Shown: piece after piece, positions 63,284-64,000 of the stretch
Layout of the letters: each line of letters opens with the position of its first letter
Numbering within the stretch: the first letter of the stretch is position 1
Assembly (NCBI RefSeq): GCF_019711195.1
Contig: NZ_CP081299.1
Location: 3,162,001 to 3,226,000, forward strand
Reading direction: 5' to 3'
Length of the DNA stretch: 64,000 nucleotides
Source: Dyadobacter sp. NIV53
Lineage (GTDB): Bacteria > Bacteroidota > Bacteroidia > Cytophagales > Spirosomataceae
Notes under the pieces: model-generated
Seen by the model: the letters and a program-made list of their open reading frames with translations, nothing else
Told to the model about the DNA's origin: nothing
Databases searched by the model: none
Translations under genes and position numbers: made by a program

Positions 63284-64000
63284 TTATGATACAAACTGAT
63301 TCGCTCTCACGACGCCAGTTGCAATCGTAGCTTTCAGATCATGCAATAAACTGAACAATCCGAAGAATGTTCGGTTGATATAAATGAAATGTTTAGAACC
63401 GCGGTTCACATTCATTTTTTTCAATTCTTTATCATTGGCGTATTTTTCTCCCAAGGCCGCAAGTCTGCCAAAAAACTCTTCATCAGAAAAATCAAACGTT
63501 TCTGACTGGAATGGCTGGGTAAGCAGGGAAAGAATTTCATAAAACAATTTGGAAAAGAAAACTGTTTCTGTCGGCGTATCTTTATCCAAAAGGATTTCCA
63601 GATCAATCAGCCTTTGCCTGAACAACTCCGGATTATTCAATTTGTCCGGTTCTGCCAGTTCGAAATAGGGTTCATAAAAAGAATCAGGAATGGCTTTCAT
63701 ACAACCAAAATCAATCGCAATCAGATTTTCCTGATCATCAACCAGAAAATTACCCGGATGCGGATCGGCATGTACTTTTTTCAACTGATGAACCTGATAC
63801 ATATAAAAATCCCAAAGTGCCTGTCCCACTTTATTAGCCGCTTCCTGTGTAGGATTGGTTTTAACCCATTCCGACAAATGTTTGCCAGTCATCCAGTCCA
63901 TAGTAAGCACGCGCTCACACGAATACTGACTGTAATATTTCGGGAAAACCAGATTTGGAATATGGGCACAAGCTGCTGCAACCTCATTACTCTGGGCCAG
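63284..64000 (-). CDS. ABC1/UbiB-family atypical protein kinase, C-terminal part (cut by window edge)
   Basis: The C-terminal ~238 residues of an ABC1 (AarF/UbiB/ADCK) atypical kinase are visible; the frame is open to the right edge. Motifs are ERVLTMDWMTG, KKVHADPHPGNFLVDDQEN (HADPHPGN, catalytic loop) and IAIDFGCMKAIP (DFG, metal site). The family regulates ubiquinone or menaquinone and lipid metabolism. The N-terminal KxGQ domain lies beyond the window. The gene ends before a strong terminator. Confidence 0.92.
   Translation of the reverse strand: MAQSNEVAAACAHIPNLVFPKYYSQYSCERVLTMDWMTGKHLSEWVKTNPTQEAANKVGQALWDFYMYQVHQLKKVHADPHPGNFLVDDQENLIAIDFGCMKAIPDSFYEPYFELAEPDKLNNPELFRQRLIDLEILLDKDTPTETVFFSKLFYEILSLLTQPFQSETFDFSDEEFFGRLAALGEKYANDKELKKMNVNRGSKHFIYINRTFFGLFSLLHDLKATIATGVVRANQFVS

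Noticed and set aside
1..64000. CRISPR array, complete insertion sequence, rRNA and tRNA genes
   Set aside because: No regularly spaced repeats, transposase gene with terminal repeats, or recognisable RNA gene was found by eye; a tRNA could be missed without a covariance search.

Overview
The window reads as a chromosomal segment of a Gram-negative Bacteroidota bacterium, most likely of the order Cytophagales (Dyadobacter/Spirosoma-like). The signs are a SusC/SusD pair, a TonB-dependent receptor with an STN domain next to two DUF4249 lipoproteins, MacB/FtsX permeases starting MLKNYFKIAIRS, DUF6934 and Uma2 genes, class Ia NrdB, few Shine-Dalgarno sites and TAnnTTTG-type promoter boxes. This is inference from gene content; no rRNA or tRNA gene was recognised. 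The genus is not certain.

Layout. 1-5.1 kb: a minus-strand drug or solvent efflux operon (TetR, DUF4260 membrane protein, TolC, flavodoxin-fold quinone reductase, RND adaptor, RND pump cut by the left edge), with near-identical 19-bp TetR-type operators before tetR and before tolC. 5.2-9.9 kb: YceI, a transglutaminase-like protein, and threonine degradation (Kbl and an epimerase-type threonine dehydrogenase) divergent from an Lrp/AsnC regulator. 9.9-20.8 kb: a MacB-like permease, then a five-gene minus-strand envelope operon (secreted protein, STN TonB receptor, two tandem DUF4249 lipoproteins, MG2/plug-like protein). 21-29 kb: a sugar epimerase, an HMG-CoA-lyase-like aldolase, a PorV/PorQ-like protein, thymidine kinase and UvrA. 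29.2-34.4 kb: a SusC/SusD uptake system closed by a strong terminator. 34.4-38 kb: small accessory genes, including a PIN toxin-antitoxin pair, YigZ, an MFS transporter and a broken DUF6934 gene. 38-52.5 kb: CorA, GNAT, two GT2 transferases, NrdB, RecX, a phosphoesterase, Uma2, TyrS, a GH43-like secreted protein, QueA, a PduO-type cobalamin adenosyltransferase and IlvE. 52.5-64 kb: an AraC regulator, a cupin, DUF72, a propeller/toroid glycosidase-like protein, a class II cAMP phosphodiesterase, and a plus-strand run from DUF1360 to AI-2E. The last genes are a short-chain dehydrogenase and a partial ABC1/UbiB kinase.

Two features cross the whole window. First, gaps between convergent or closely packed genes carry large, often nested inverted repeats, some from shared families. 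Second, at least eight genes have a broken frame, mostly at homopolymer runs, and these include the normally essential nrdB as well as ilvE. Together they look more like uncorrected sequencing indels than decay, although one Uma2 remnant is a genuine deletion product. I found no CRISPR array, complete insertion sequence or obvious new defence island. The best leads are the two-operator efflux circuit, the TonB/DUF4249/MG2 operon, the repeat architecture and a few unusual proteins.
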